The notes beneath the pieces were generated by a model, which was not told the origin of the DNA, ran no database searches, and was given only the letters and a program-made list of their open reading frames with translations. Shown one piece after another: positions 17,453 to 28,207 of a DNA stretch of 64,000 nt (positions are counted from its first letter, which is position 1; each line of letters starts with the position of its first letter). The stretch lies in contig USLU01000024.1 of the NCBI GenBank assembly GCA_900555635.1, positions 1 through 64,000 of the forward strand, in the 5' to 3' direction. The DNA is from an uncultured Bacteroides sp. (GTDB lineage Bacteria; Bacteroidota; Bacteroidia; Bacteroidales; Bacteroidaceae). A program made the translations under genes and the position numbers.

Positions 17453-17587
17453 AGTTTCTATTGTTATTATGTTTACTTGTTACATTTAAGATGAGATCAC
17501 TCTCTACAAAGTTTATTTTTGTTTTTATCCGTCACGCTGTCACACAACACATGATATAAATCTTATATACAATGGTCTAAACTAATA

Positions 17588-17675
17588 GTTTCAACGGCTG
17601 AAACTGTTGGTTCCAACGGGTGAAACTATTGGTTCCAATGTGCGGGACTCACAGTTTCAACGTGCGGGATCTATC
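17588..17675. repeat. Four-unit imperfect tandem repeat, 22-bp period
   Basis: Units start at 17588, 17610, 17632 and 17654, with consensus GTTYCAAYGKG then YGRRACT. The first two units are very close. The first holds a small hairpin, AGTTTCA/TGAAACT (17587-17593 with 17599-17605). The fourth unit overlaps the last codons of the GH2 gene. Confidence 0.75.
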
Positions 17676-20365
17676 CGTTTACTCTCTACGTTCCATCCTT
17701 TCACTACCAGTACGGGATCTTGACGCAGGTTCTTCGCAGCCGTTTCAATCGTTACAGACTTGCTTTCACCCGGTAGCAAAGAAAAGAAATTATCCGTATA
17801 GAAAGAAGGACGAATCGGTTTCAATTCCTTATTCAATAACTGTAGTTGGTTGAAGAAGGCGATAGAACCCGATACATTCTTCAGCATAACTTCTACAAAG
17901 TACTTTCCTTCTGCCTTCCTTACTTTATGAGAAGTTCTCAGTTTGGCTTGCTTCAACTGCGACAGAGCTTCAAAACCCGAAGATGTAGGTCCTGTCAGAG
18001 TCTCTTTTCCCTCGTATTTATCGTTGGAACGCCAATAGAAATTCGATGAAACTTCTTTGCCCTTTTCATCTTTCAGCCTCAGCTTGATAAAGTGAACCTG
18101 TGAGATATTCGCCGGAAAGCGGATAGTCAAGGCATCGTTCACCACTCCATCCGAAGGGAGGTTTATCTTGGCAGATTCCTCGAACACCTTCCGGCTATCG
18201 ATGTCGTATACTTGTGCTACGACTGTATAACCATTGAAGGATTGATAATAATCGTTTACTACAGATACCGTATTCTTCAGATAGTCGAACTGCGCATGCA
18301 AAGGTTCCAAAGAATTGGCTGTATGGTAGAGCGAAGCAGTAGGTTCCAACGACCAATCCCACATACGGGCACTCACCTGGCGCACGGGGCAGTTGTGATA
18401 CCAAAAGAGCAGACCGGAACAGAAGCGGTCACCGTAATCGAGTTTGTTATAGTTCCATACTTCCCAAATACTCTTCGAATTGATTGCTCCTACAAACTGT
18501 GCTTTCTGTGCAAATTCGTCGATAGAAGAAGACTTTCCATAATTGTTTACCAAGTCCGTGTACATGGTGGACATCAAGTGGAATCCGTTACCATCCAGAT
18601 AGTCCCATATCTCTTTATTGATAGGCCAAAGATCTTTCTCGTCCATCATCTCGCGGAGAATCTCTACCGTGGGAAGTGTAGGAGCACCATATTCGGGGTT
18701 AAAACCATCTACACGGCTCCCTCTGGGTGATGCGGTGTTTTCATAATGCTGCATCGGGTTCACTTGTTTGTAAGGGCTACCGTCGTGCACGCCCTGGCAC
18801 TCCGATTGCATCTGATAACCACGGGTACCATCGAGCTGTGTCAGCAACTGGGGAGTTCCTGTAACTTCCGAGCTTTCATTAGAGGCTACATAATAAGCCA
18901 GGGACGGATGGTTACGGATACGCTTTACCGTTGATGCCACATTACTAAGGTATACACCTTTATCCTGCGGATGGCGTGTATCGCCTGTCATCCAGAACTC
19001 CTGCCAGATGAGTAATCCCAGCTCATCGCAAAGCTGATAGAAGTAATCGGACTCTGCAATGCCGCCTCCCCAAAAGCGAATCAGGTTAATGCCCGACTGA
19101 CGGGTATATCTCAATTCCGCATAAGTCCGTTCATCCGAATTGCGCAACATGGCTTCGGGAATCCAGTTCGTACCACGGATAAAGAGTCTCTTGCCATTGA
19201 CATAGAATACACGGGATTTATCGGGAGTGTTTGTGTCGGAAGTTATTTCACGAATGCCGAAGCGTGTCTTTACTGAATCGCAGACTACGCCTTTTACACT
19301 TACCGTCATTTTCAGTTGATACAGGTTCTGAGGACCTTTATTGACGGGCCACCACAAACGTGGATTACGAATGGTAAGTTCGGGAAACTCTTCGGGCGTA
19401 AAAGTGACCGTCTTTTCTTCACCGCGTAAAATACGGAAGGGTTTCTCTACTACTATATTTTCTCCTGCAATCTCGGCTCTCACTACTCCGCTGACAGTAT
19501 CTGTGGTATTGAGCGGACTGACTACTTCTACCGAAATCGTTTCACGAGCTTCGTTATAGTCCGGCTTGTTAAGTTCTGATTTGATAAACGGATGGCGTAA
19601 TGCCAACTTTCCCGTTGTATAGAGCGAAATGCTTTTCCAAATACCTGCGTTACGGTCGCGAATGCCATCCATAAAGGTAAAGTCCCATCCAACGGACATC
19701 AGCATCGTAGTATTCAGCCCGATGTTTCCATTGCCACCGTTATGAAATTCTCCAGCTGCTCCCCAGGTTTTAGGCATGGTAGTTCCAGGTACATCTACCG
19801 GATAAACCCGGATGGCAAGCACATTCTTGCTGCCGACTTCTACAAAATCGGTAATATTAATATAATCATTGGTAAACATACCGTTGATGGTACTCAGCAA
19901 ATTACCGTTCACCCATACTTCTGCACGATAATTGATTCCGTCCGGTTGCAGCCAAATGTTCTTTCCTTCAAAGGAAGCGGGTACATCGAACTCGGTACGA
20001 AACCAGTATGTATAGAATTCTCGACCCACTTTGGAGATATCAGGGATTTTATTGGATTCAATCTTATTATTCAATCCATAATAAGGTTCGGGGTATTTAC
20101 CGTTATATACCAGTGAGTTCAACACCGTTCCCGGTACTATAGCCGGCAGCCAGTCACTCGTATTATAACTGAGTGATGAAACCTCTTCGGCCGATGCCTT
20201 CACATCGCCTACTTTCATCATCTTCCAGATAGATGCTCCCTGGTGTACTTCTTTAGAGTCCAGCCAAATCCTGTCAGTGTTTCTCGCATCGTTGGTATTG
20301 CGACTCTGTACCGAATAGGATAAGGATAGGAATAGAATCAAAAAAACTAATAGCTTATTCATCAT
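17657..20365 (-). CDS. GH2 family glycoside hydrolase (mannosidase/exo-glucosaminidase-like)
   Basis: A 902-aa secreted protein with a signal peptide (about residues 1-21). The GH2 jelly-roll (about 60-250), an immunoglobulin-like domain and a TIM barrel (from about 385) are recognisable. The catalytic pair is N496-E497 (ASNESSE, acid/base) and about E558 (NPEYGAP, nucleophile). Overall arrangement resembles beta-mannosidases and exo-beta-D-glucosaminidases more than beta-galactosidases, so the sugar it removes is uncertain. A strong TACATTTGC promoter box lies 26 bp before the start. The C-terminus is encoded within a 22-bp tandem array. Confidence 0.85.
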   Translation of the reverse strand: MMNKLLVFLILFLSLSYSVQSRNTNDARNTDRIWLDSKEVHQGASIWKMMKVGDVKASAEEVSSLSYNTSDWLPAIVPGTVLNSLVYNGKYPEPYYGLNNKIESNKIPDISKVGREFYTYWFRTEFDVPASFEGKNIWLQPDGINYRAEVWVNGNLLSTINGMFTNDYINITDFVEVGSKNVLAIRVYPVDVPGTTMPKTWGAAGEFHNGGNGNIGLNTTMLMSVGWDFTFMDGIRDRNAGIWKSISLYTTGKLALRHPFIKSELNKPDYNEARETISVEVVSPLNTTDTVSGVVRAEIAGENIVVEKPFRILRGEEKTVTFTPEEFPELTIRNPRLWWPVNKGPQNLYQLKMTVSVKGVVCDSVKTRFGIREITSDTNTPDKSRVFYVNGKRLFIRGTNWIPEAMLRNSDERTYAELRYTRQSGINLIRFWGGGIAESDYFYQLCDELGLLIWQEFWMTGDTRHPQDKGVYLSNVASTVKRIRNHPSLAYYVASNESSEVTGTPQLLTQLDGTRGYQMQSECQGVHDGSPYKQVNPMQHYENTASPRGSRVDGFNPEYGAPTLPTVEILREMMDEKDLWPINKEIWDYLDGNGFHLMSTMYTDLVNNYGKSSSIDEFAQKAQFVGAINSKSIWEVWNYNKLDYGDRFCSGLLFWYHNCPVRQVSARMWDWSLEPTASLYHTANSLEPLHAQFDYLKNTVSVVNDYYQSFNGYTVVAQVYDIDSRKVFEESAKINLPSDGVVNDALTIRFPANISQVHFIKLRLKDEKGKEVSSNFYWRSNDKYEGKETLTGPTSSGFEALSQLKQAKLRTSHKVRKAEGKYFVEVMLKNVSGSIAFFNQLQLLNKELKPIRPSFYTDNFFSLLPGESKSVTIETAAKNLRQDPVLVVKGWNVESKRIDPAR

Positions 20366-20390
20366 ATTTATATTTTATATTTTTACCGGA

Positions 20391-20399
20391 AGCAAATGT
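20391..20399 (-). promoter_or_regulatory. -7 box of the GH2 promoter
   Basis: On the minus strand this reads TACATTTGC, a full match to the Bacteroides -7 element TAnnTTTGY. A TTGG lies about 17 bp upstream as a poor -33 element. A separate promoter for GH2 and downstream genes is likely. Confidence 0.5.
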
Positions 20400-20498
20400 A
20401 GACAATGGATATTCAACCAATATGCTTATTTCAGCCAGATATGGATGGAAGAAGGCATAGTACAAAAAGCATACATATTTGACAAAAATGAATACACT

Positions 20499-22613
20499 TC
20501 AACGCTTGTCTGCAAAGTGTTTTATCACGGTACTACCTGCATTGTCTCCCGAAGGAAAGAGTATATTTATAACACTACTTCCATTATGTGTTCGGACATT
20601 CTCTCCTTTCAATTCCTTATTTATCCGCAACCGAACAGACTCTTCTTTGTAAAGAGGATCGGATATAGAAATTTCATATTCTCCTCCCTTTCTCTCAATA
20701 TAAACCAACGCTTTCTTATCTACGGATACAGACAGATCATCAGTAAACCAAACCTCACCGGGTTCGTAAAAGACGGCAGCATACTGTTCCTGCTCTCTAT
20801 TGGAAATAGCTTGCAGCTTCTCCGTATTGGCAATTATCTTTATCTTGTTCTCAAATTCCTTATCCATAAAGAAAGAAAGCGGTTTATCGGGCATCACAAT
20901 GTAACAATAACTATCGTTCTGAGGAGTGGTACCGTGCGAAATCCATAAACTGAATATATCTTTTGTTACCGGTTCTTTACTTGCAGTTACTTCAATATCC
21001 CGCCAGCATCCTGTCTGTTTGGCTTGTCTTAGCGTCACATTTCCTTGATGAGGGAACACATAACCAACATTATCATGATAGGCCCAATCAATCTTTGCTC
21101 CGGACAATTCGTCTGTCAAGCGGCAAGTCTTTCCTGCTGAACTATATGTAACCCCTCCGCTGGCCAAACATTGATTAACAGAGGTACGAACTTCCTGTGT
21201 GCGTGCCGCTTTGATACCACTTCCCATACACACCATTGCATCTCCCATAAAGAAGTACGCCTTCCGTGCTTCCACTCCCTGGTATGCATGTTCGTAGGCT
21301 ACTACCCCATTCTGCGAATTACTGACTCCACCGGCAAATTGATTAGATCCGAATAAATACCAGCGCAATTCTGTGGTAGATTGATTATCTATAGCTGTTG
21401 TTCCCGGTACCCGTGTCCAGTCCCAAGCAACAAAAACATCTTTATATTCATTCCCGGTAGTCATTATATTGGTAGCACCCAGTGGCAAATAATATCCTTT
21501 TAAGTTTTGTCCATTCAACATTTCCGTACCGTTTGTCCTTACAGAAATAACTTTTGCCGACATATAGTAATTGGCACCATGATGCGTCATTATATTCGAT
21601 TTCCAAAAGAATGTATTGCCCACAACAGGAAACACATCTCCATGAATATGCTTTTTCCATGCTTCGTAAGACTTTGCATGTTCCGGATCTACATCTTTCA
21701 TTAATTCCAATGCAGTCTCAGACATATTTTGCAGACACTGCGGTCTGCATATTCCCCGCCCTATTGTTCCAAAATCATAGGCATCCCTATACCCGAACAT
21801 CTGGGTTCCCTTCAAATAAACATCCGATACGATCTTTCTCTTTTCGGCTGTAAAAAGCCTCTCGAAGGAGGTTTTATTTGACAACGTAATATACTTTGCC
21901 AAATCTGCCATGAATGACATGCCATATCCGCCTGAATATAGTTGCGGGCGGTGTTGATGAATACTGTTATCTCTTTTTATCCCTTCGTCATCCTTCTCTT
22001 CGATAAAGATGGTAGAAGCTATGGAAGAGAATCCTTTACTTATTAAGTCATAATTATCCTCAATACAACCTTTGTGTACCAAAACGACAGATACCCATGT
22101 CCTGTTTTTACCTTTATGAGCCTGATTATCTGTTTTATCTACCAAATAAGAGGAGAGTCGCATCACCTCTTCGTTATCAAGTTCTTTCTTCAACAGCAGC
22201 AGAGGAATCATATATCCGGTAGGAGCACCAATATCCCGATACCACCAGTTGCCGGAAGAAGGATTGGCTATGCGGAAGAAATCCAATGCAAGAATAAGCT
22301 TCTGCTTCAACTCTTTTTGATGGAAAAACTTATTCCCAGGCTTTGAATAAGCCAATGTCATGTTCTTTATTCTTTTAAGATGCCGATCTGCATCAAAATA
22401 AAAAGTCACAGTCTTATAGTCAATATCCTTCCAGCTTCCATCCAGCTGCATAGTAGCTATATCTTTTTCTGCTTGTGGAATGTCTACAGATTCTAATAAA
22501 TATTCAACTGATAATCTATTGCATAAAGTATCTATATCTTTCTGCTTATCTATAGCAAAAGAATATTCATTTAGAAAGCATAGCATCAGACATGCCAATA
22601 ATAATGTTCTCAT
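20499..22613 (-). CDS. Polysaccharide lyase family 8
   Basis: A 704-aa secreted lyase with a signal peptide (about residues 1-20). PL8 catalytic residues are visible: Asn about 170 (GKNRTW), His about 221 and Tyr about 226 (HQHRPQLYSGGYG), followed by the super-sandwich and C-terminal beta domains. PL8 members cleave hyaluronan, chondroitin or xanthan by beta-elimination next to uronic acid. Company with rhamnosidases suggests a plant or microbial rhamnose-uronate polymer rather than an animal glycosaminoglycan. It closely resembles the lyase half of the fusion at 10084-14772, pointing to duplication. An 88-bp gap with a strong hairpin separates it from susD. Confidence 0.88.
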   Translation of the reverse strand: MRTLLLACLMLCFLNEYSFAIDKQKDIDTLCNRLSVEYLLESVDIPQAEKDIATMQLDGSWKDIDYKTVTFYFDADRHLKRIKNMTLAYSKPGNKFFHQKELKQKLILALDFFRIANPSSGNWWYRDIGAPTGYMIPLLLLKKELDNEEVMRLSSYLVDKTDNQAHKGKNRTWVSVVLVHKGCIEDNYDLISKGFSSIASTIFIEEKDDEGIKRDNSIHQHRPQLYSGGYGMSFMADLAKYITLSNKTSFERLFTAEKRKIVSDVYLKGTQMFGYRDAYDFGTIGRGICRPQCLQNMSETALELMKDVDPEHAKSYEAWKKHIHGDVFPVVGNTFFWKSNIMTHHGANYYMSAKVISVRTNGTEMLNGQNLKGYYLPLGATNIMTTGNEYKDVFVAWDWTRVPGTTAIDNQSTTELRWYLFGSNQFAGGVSNSQNGVVAYEHAYQGVEARKAYFFMGDAMVCMGSGIKAARTQEVRTSVNQCLASGGVTYSSAGKTCRLTDELSGAKIDWAYHDNVGYVFPHQGNVTLRQAKQTGCWRDIEVTASKEPVTKDIFSLWISHGTTPQNDSYCYIVMPDKPLSFFMDKEFENKIKIIANTEKLQAISNREQEQYAAVFYEPGEVWFTDDLSVSVDKKALVYIERKGGEYEISISDPLYKEESVRLRINKELKGENVRTHNGSSVINILFPSGDNAGSTVIKHFADKR

Positions 22614-22656
22614 AATTAATATGTGTGGAAAGGATAATATTCAATCTATTAATAGA

Positions 22657-22683
22657 GAGAGCGTGTTATGAAAGCACGCTCTC
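22657..22683 (-). terminator. Hairpin between the susD-like gene and PL8
   Basis: A perfect 9-bp GC-rich stem (GAGAGCGTG, 22657-22665 with 22675-22683), 9-nt loop, no long T tail. It could be a partial terminator or mRNA processing site that keeps transport genes more abundant than enzymes. Confidence 0.55.
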
Positions 22684-22701
22684 CTGTAAAATATACTTCA
22701 A

Positions 22702-24411
22702 TTAGTAATAACCCACGTTCTGTTCTTCTTCGTCAGTTCCGCGAGGACTCAAACGGTCAATGTGTTTTTGAGGAATAGGACGGAGTTTATGATACTCTTT
22801 AATCAGTTTGCCACTGTAAGGGTTGAATTTGGTTACATATTCATAGGCTTTTTCGCAACGCACCAAGTCTTCCCAACGTACGTACTCGCCCAGTAATTCA
22901 CGACCTCTTTCATCCAGCATAAAGCCTACAAAATCCTTCGACAAATCTGCACTCTTCACTTCGATTTCAGAGAAAGTATCATCCATATTTCCTTTTACGC
23001 CTCCTTCTTCTTTCCAGTATTGCGCCATTTTCTCTTCACCTTCGTGCCATGCTGCCCGCTTGCGTACGACGTTAATCAGTTCGGCAGCCCGATTAAGATC
23101 ACCCTTACGTCCGGCGGCTTCGGCAGCCAGCAAGTAGGTTTCTCCTAAACGCATACGTACCCACTCACGTACACCTTTCAGCTCATTCATAGAAGCTCTA
23201 TTCGGATCAAAGTACTTCAACACTGGAGGATAGAACTGATAGTTCTGTGTTTCATCCGCTTTGTTCCATTGAATATAGGTGTATTTCACCTTACTACTTG
23301 CCGGAAGCGGATTCAAGCTATAATAGATAGCCGTATCTCCCAATTGCAAACCAGCTTCGGGTTTGTTACAATAGTAAACCCATTTGAAACTTTTGTAGAA
23401 ACGTGAGTCATTCTTACGATCATACAAGTCAAACATGGTTTTATTCGTAGGTCTATGAAAAGTATAAGGTCTTCCATTCTCCAAATCACGCTTCATTCCT
23501 GTAATTTCATAACCCGATCCCCAATAGAGATGCGATTTGTTACCGTTGCCGTTATATACTAAGTCCGGTGTAAACTGAACAGAGAAAACGACTTCTGCAT
23601 TCCCTTCATTATTAGGGTCCCATAGTTCGGAGAAGTTATTGAGCAACTTATAATTAGAACAATCAATAACTTTCATTGCATAATAGTAAGCACTGTCAGC
23701 ATCGGTTGCTTTCTGTCCACGATCTTCGGTCACTGCACTGCAACGAGTCAGATAGACTTTTGATAGCAAATGGGCAGCCGCATAACGGGTCGCTTTTCCT
23801 TGATCTTCGCCAGTAGCTTTCTCGCGGAGATTATCAACCGAGAATCTCAAGTCAGTTATCATCTGCTTATAGATCTCGGCTACAGAGGCACGCTTAAACT
23901 CAGTTCGTACTTCATAATCAGCCTGCAATACCAATGGGATACGACCAAACTGCTGTACTAAATCAAAATAGAAATAAGAACGCAGGAAGTACATCTCTGC
24001 CAATGCCAGATTCTTTTGAGGTTCGGTCAATTCACTACTGCCGGGTACAGATCCAATCACAAGATTGGTCGTATTGATTCCTTTATAGTGATTCTTCCAT
24101 AAATCCCAGAAAGTACCGGTTGCGGAAGTCATGTTATATTCATTGGTTATCTTCTTTCCACCTTGGGCACCGGTTATTAAATCTGTTCCCAATTCAGTCA
24201 ATATATTCGTATATTCACCACTAACCCCGAAGCGCATATAACCATAAGAAGCAATAGCTGCAGCGTCTACCCCCTGCTGAGTACTGTAAAAGTCGACAGT
24301 AACTCTTGGTATCTCCTTTTCTTCGAGAAAGGATTCACAACTGGTCATCACAGGCATTCCACACACCAAAGACACCAGACATAATGTTTTATATATTTTG
24401 TTACGTTTCAT
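22702..24411 (-). CDS. SusD/RagB-like outer-membrane lipoprotein
   Basis: A 569-aa protein with a lipoprotein signal ending in SCES (lipid-bearing Cys about residue 25), then an alpha-helical TPR-like SusD fold and the usual C-terminal domain that includes arrays such as RLGETYLLAAEAAGR. It captures oligosaccharide at the cell surface and closes over the SusC channel. It follows the susC-like gene by 27 bp. As SusC is interrupted, its present usefulness depends on readthrough or another transporter. Confidence 0.95.
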   Translation of the reverse strand: MKRNKIYKTLCLVSLVCGMPVMTSCESFLEEKEIPRVTVDFYSTQQGVDAAAIASYGYMRFGVSGEYTNILTELGTDLITGAQGGKKITNEYNMTSATGTFWDLWKNHYKGINTTNLVIGSVPGSSELTEPQKNLALAEMYFLRSYFYFDLVQQFGRIPLVLQADYEVRTEFKRASVAEIYKQMITDLRFSVDNLREKATGEDQGKATRYAAAHLLSKVYLTRCSAVTEDRGQKATDADSAYYYAMKVIDCSNYKLLNNFSELWDPNNEGNAEVVFSVQFTPDLVYNGNGNKSHLYWGSGYEITGMKRDLENGRPYTFHRPTNKTMFDLYDRKNDSRFYKSFKWVYYCNKPEAGLQLGDTAIYYSLNPLPASSKVKYTYIQWNKADETQNYQFYPPVLKYFDPNRASMNELKGVREWVRMRLGETYLLAAEAAGRKGDLNRAAELINVVRKRAAWHEGEEKMAQYWKEEGGVKGNMDDTFSEIEVKSADLSKDFVGFMLDERGRELLGEYVRWEDLVRCEKAYEYVTKFNPYSGKLIKEYHKLRPIPQKHIDRLSPRGTDEEEQNVGYY

Positions 24412-24438
24412 CTTTATTGAATTTAAGTTCGGTTATAG

Positions 24439-27400
24439 TTAGAATGATAAATTCGCACCAATCATCCAAGTACTGATACTTGGAGAAGCCCAACCTCTGG
24501 CACCTTCAGGATCTACGCCTGTAAAACTTGTTACAATGAACGGGTTCTGTGCCGTCAGGTAGATGCGACAATTGCTGAGAGATGCTTTCTGAATAAGTGC
24601 CTTGGGGAATGTATAACCCAGCGTCACATTCTTGATACGCATAAAGTCGGTCTTTTCATAATACAATGCCGATTCATTCTCTGTTTCCTTATTGGAGATA
24701 GGACGTGGATAAGCATTGGTAGGATTGTTCGGTGTCCAATAATCGTATTTCAATGTATTATTACGTGAAGCTTGGTGACCGTATCTTACTTCATTCTTTG
24801 CCATGCCACCAATTGCTCCATAAAGGAATACGCTCAAGTCCCAATTCTTATAGTTAAAGGTATTGATGAAACTGAATGTATGTTTGGGGCGGTCCTGACC
24901 CAAGATATAGCGGTCTTCGGAATTGATTTTATAATCTCCATTCTTGTCTTGCAACTTAATCATACCCGGTTCATACTGATGGCCGTTCTTATTGTATTTA
25001 GCCATTTCATCCAAATCTTCCTGAGTATTCTGCCAAATACCGATTTTCTTCAAATCATAGAATACATTAACTGACTGGCCGATAAACCAAGAGTTACCAA
25101 CATCATCAGTAGCACCGTTAAACAGTTCCACAATTTCTTCCTTATTAGTAGTAAACATCCAGTCTGTAGTCCAGGTGAAATCACGGCTTTGAAGATTTAC
25201 AGTAGTCAAGCTTATTTCCACACCTTGATTGCGGGTCTTACCTATATTCGAAAGAACGTTTTCAAAACCAGAAACAACAGGAATCTGTCTATCCAGCAAT
25301 AAGTCGCTTGTATCTTGACGATAGAAATCAATAGTACCCATGATGCGATTCTTGAAGAAACCGAAATCAATACCTACATTCCACTGTCCTGTAGTTTCCC
25401 AAGTCAAAGCAGCATTCGGGAGTCCACCCGGAGCATAACCTATTACATGGTTTTCTCCGAAATTATAATATATTTTGGAGAGTGTACCTTTTGTCTGATA
25501 AGGATCAATAGAAGTATTGGCCGTTACACCATACCCTAATCTCAATTTCAAGTTATCGAGCCAACTGACATTTTTAAGAAAGTTCTCTTCATTAACTCTC
25601 CAAGCCAAAGCAACAGCAGGAAATGCTACCCATTTATGTCCATCCGCCAAGCGGGAAGAACCATCATAACGAGCAGAAACCGTAGCATAATAGCGGCTAT
25701 TAAAGTTATAGTTCAAACGTGCCATGAACGAGGCAAGACTCCATACACTATGATTACTACCAATCTTATTAAGTACCAAACCAGAAGCAACGTCATACCA
25801 ATAAAGCTGATCGGAGGGAAGATCTTCTACCATGATTTCATTAGACTCATTTACATCTCTTTGAACAGATTGAAGTAAAGTAACACCAATATTGTGTTTG
25901 CCAACTGTTTTGTCATAGTACAATAAGTTTTCAATAGTCCACATATATCGGTTGGCTGTTGCATTCTTAGCCTGATTGTCCATATTGGTACGTGTATTGC
26001 TGGCATTGAACGAATAATCTTGTGTAGCAATATAGTCAATACCCGCATTCAAGCGATAACGTAAACCATCCAACGGAAGTTTTACTTCCCCATAGTAGCT
26101 ACCCATGAATCGGGTCACCTTCTTGCGGCTATCCAATGCTCCGGGTACCAAGTATTGCAAAGGATTCCACCATTGAGTATCTTCACCGGAAGTCATTTCG
26201 GTCAATTGTCCCTTCTCATCGTACAAGCGTCCCAACGGATTAACACGCCAGTTATTTTGTAAATTAGCACCCCGGTTGTGCAAACTTCTCGTCATCTGTG
26301 TTTGAGCTCCGACTTTAAGCCAGTTATTTACTTCATGATTCAGATTCAAACGCACACCGAAACGTTGATAATCCTGGTCTTTATAAATACCTTCATTCTT
26401 ATAGTAGTTGGCACCAAGCAAATAATTTGTCTTGGCACTCCCCCCACGTATGGTCAGTTGATGATCGGTAACAATACCTGTTCTTTCTACAGCATCTTCC
26501 CAAGAGATATCACGAACTTTGGATGGATCATAATTTCCATTGGCATCATAAGCCATCTGAATAGATTCCCAAGTATAAGGGTCTCTCGGTGCTGCATCCA
26601 AAGAGACACTATTACCACCAAAAGAATTACAGATCAAATAATCCAAGTCTCTGTTGGGTACAGCCGAATTATACAAACCGCCTGCACGATAAGATTCACG
26701 AACATATTCGGCATATTCAGCACCATTCATCAATTCGTTCTTACGAGCAATGGTCTGAACTCAAAAGTAACCGTTATAGTCAACCTGCGTTTTACCATCT
26801 TTACCTTTCTTGGTAGTAATCAAGATAACACCATTCGCACCACGTGCACCATAGATTGCTGTTGCAGAAGCATCTTTCAAAACATCCATCGATTCAATAT
26901 CGCCCGGAGGAATCTGGTCGATACCTCCTGTCATAGGAATACCGTCAACGACATAAAGTGGATCATTGCTTGCTTTGATAGAGCGTTTACCACGAATCAA
27001 TACAGAAGGATTTGATCCCGGTGCCCAACTACTATTTGTAACGAGTACACCGGCAACACGACCTTGTAGGGCTTGTGATGCATTCAGTACGGGAACTTCA
27101 CTAATTTTAGAGGAACTAATAGAAGCTACAGAACCGGTAAGGTCCTTCTTTTTTACGGCGCCGTAACCCACTACTACTATTTCTTCAAGCAATTGATTAT
27201 CATCTTGAAGAATTATTGATAATTTCTTATTTGCACTTGCCTTCAAAATCTGTGTCTGATAACCAACAAAAGAGACTTCTATAGTTGGGTTTGCATTGTC
27301 CGACTTCAAGCTGAAATTACCGTCAATGTCGGTAATTGCTCCTATATTAGTACCTTTTACTTTTATAGTAGCGCCAATAATTGGTTCGCCATTTGCATCG

Positions 27401-27630
27401 ACAACTGTCCCCATAAGCTGATGGTTGGCTTGCGCCACTCCTTGTGCACCCATTGTGGCTACATTAGTGTAAACCAATTCGTTTTCATCTGCATAGGCTT
27501 TGTTAGCTGTAACCAAGCCCAATGATGCAAATGCTACCATCAGAATGGATTTCTTAGTTTGCGGCATAAAATCTTTCAGCCAGCAATGCCTAAAAATCAT
27601 TTTCTTTTGAACATTAAGTTTTTCTTGCAT
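24439..27630 (-). pseudogene. SusC-like TonB-dependent transporter, interrupted by an in-frame TGA
   Basis: A full-length SusC homologue (1064 codons) interrupted by one in-frame stop at 26761-26763. Before the stop are a signal region, a carboxypeptidase-like beta-sandwich (GTVVDANGEPIIGATIKVKG) and a complete plug with GANGVILITTKKG. After it, reading continues in the same frame as VQTIARKNELMNGAEYAEY and on through the beta-barrel to the C-terminal aromatic residue (SF). The expected residue is Ser, so a single C-to-G change (TCA to TGA) explains the stop. There is no frameshift. It may be a recent pseudogene, a strain polymorphism, a sequencing error or a readthrough case. A restart at 26733 would give only an unexported barrel. 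Confidence 0.85.
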
Positions 27631-27784
27631 AATTGTGTATTATTAATATTAGAAATAGTCGTAAATCATTAAAGAGAGAAATACTTCCAGTTAGATAAAT
27701 AAGTTTTTTCTAAATCATGGAGGATGTTTTTTCATTTTCATAAATATATTAAAGGTTCAACAAATGTGCTTCATTCTTTTAAGG

Positions 27785-27825
27785 AGTGGGTGAATCATGC
27801 CTATTCAATCTTCACTCCACCCACT
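27785..27825 (-). promoter_or_regulatory. Leader hairpin upstream of the susC-like gene
   Basis: An 8-bp inverted repeat AGTGGGTG/CACCCACT (27785-27792 with 27818-27825) with a 25-nt loop lies in the predicted 250-nt untranslated leader. It might act in post-transcriptional control; nothing proves it. Confidence 0.35.
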
Positions 27826-27891
27826 TTAAAATCCAATTTACCTTAAATCAAACTAACACGAATTGAATAACGATTCTATGTTGTTTCCACT

Positions 27892-27900
27892 GCAAATGTA
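27892..27900 (-). promoter_or_regulatory. -7 box of the susC-susD promoter
   Basis: TACATTTGC on the minus strand is a full match to TAnnTTTGY. There is no -33 TTTG at the usual distance, as expected for a promoter that needs an activator such as the adjacent hybrid regulator. It predicts an untranslated leader of about 250 nt. Confidence 0.55.
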
Positions 27901-28108
27901 AGCTTCGTCCATCGTTTTCGACATGCCGATTTTCGCCAATTATATAGCAACTGCGGACATACTGGTAAAACATACATTTTTGGCGATAACCAACACAACA
28001 AACGCCCTACATACAATCTTTCAATCTAAATTCTATATTAGATGAATACATATAAGGCCAAAGAAGTAGATTACAAAAAGATTCTTTTCAATCAAATCGC
28101 AGAATCAA

Positions 28109-28154
28109 GAATAGGTTTACAATGCTTTTGTTTCAAAACAATGTAAACCTATTC
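28109..28154 (-). terminator. Inverted repeat after the second GH78 gene
   Basis: A perfect 13-bp stem (GAATAGGTTTACA, 28109-28121 with 28142-28154) with a 20-nt loop lies about 55 bp after the GH78 stop. It has no clear U tail, so it may be a terminator or mRNA-stabilising hairpin. Confidence 0.5.
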
Positions 28155-28207
28155 ACAGTAAAAAGAAAAAGTTGAATGAAAATTCACTCTATGATGATTT
28201 AAAATTT

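Noticed and set aside
24439..27630. SusC split by a frameshift or two separate genes
   Set aside because: The two parts lie in the same frame with only one stop codon between them, so a nonsense change is the simpler reading.
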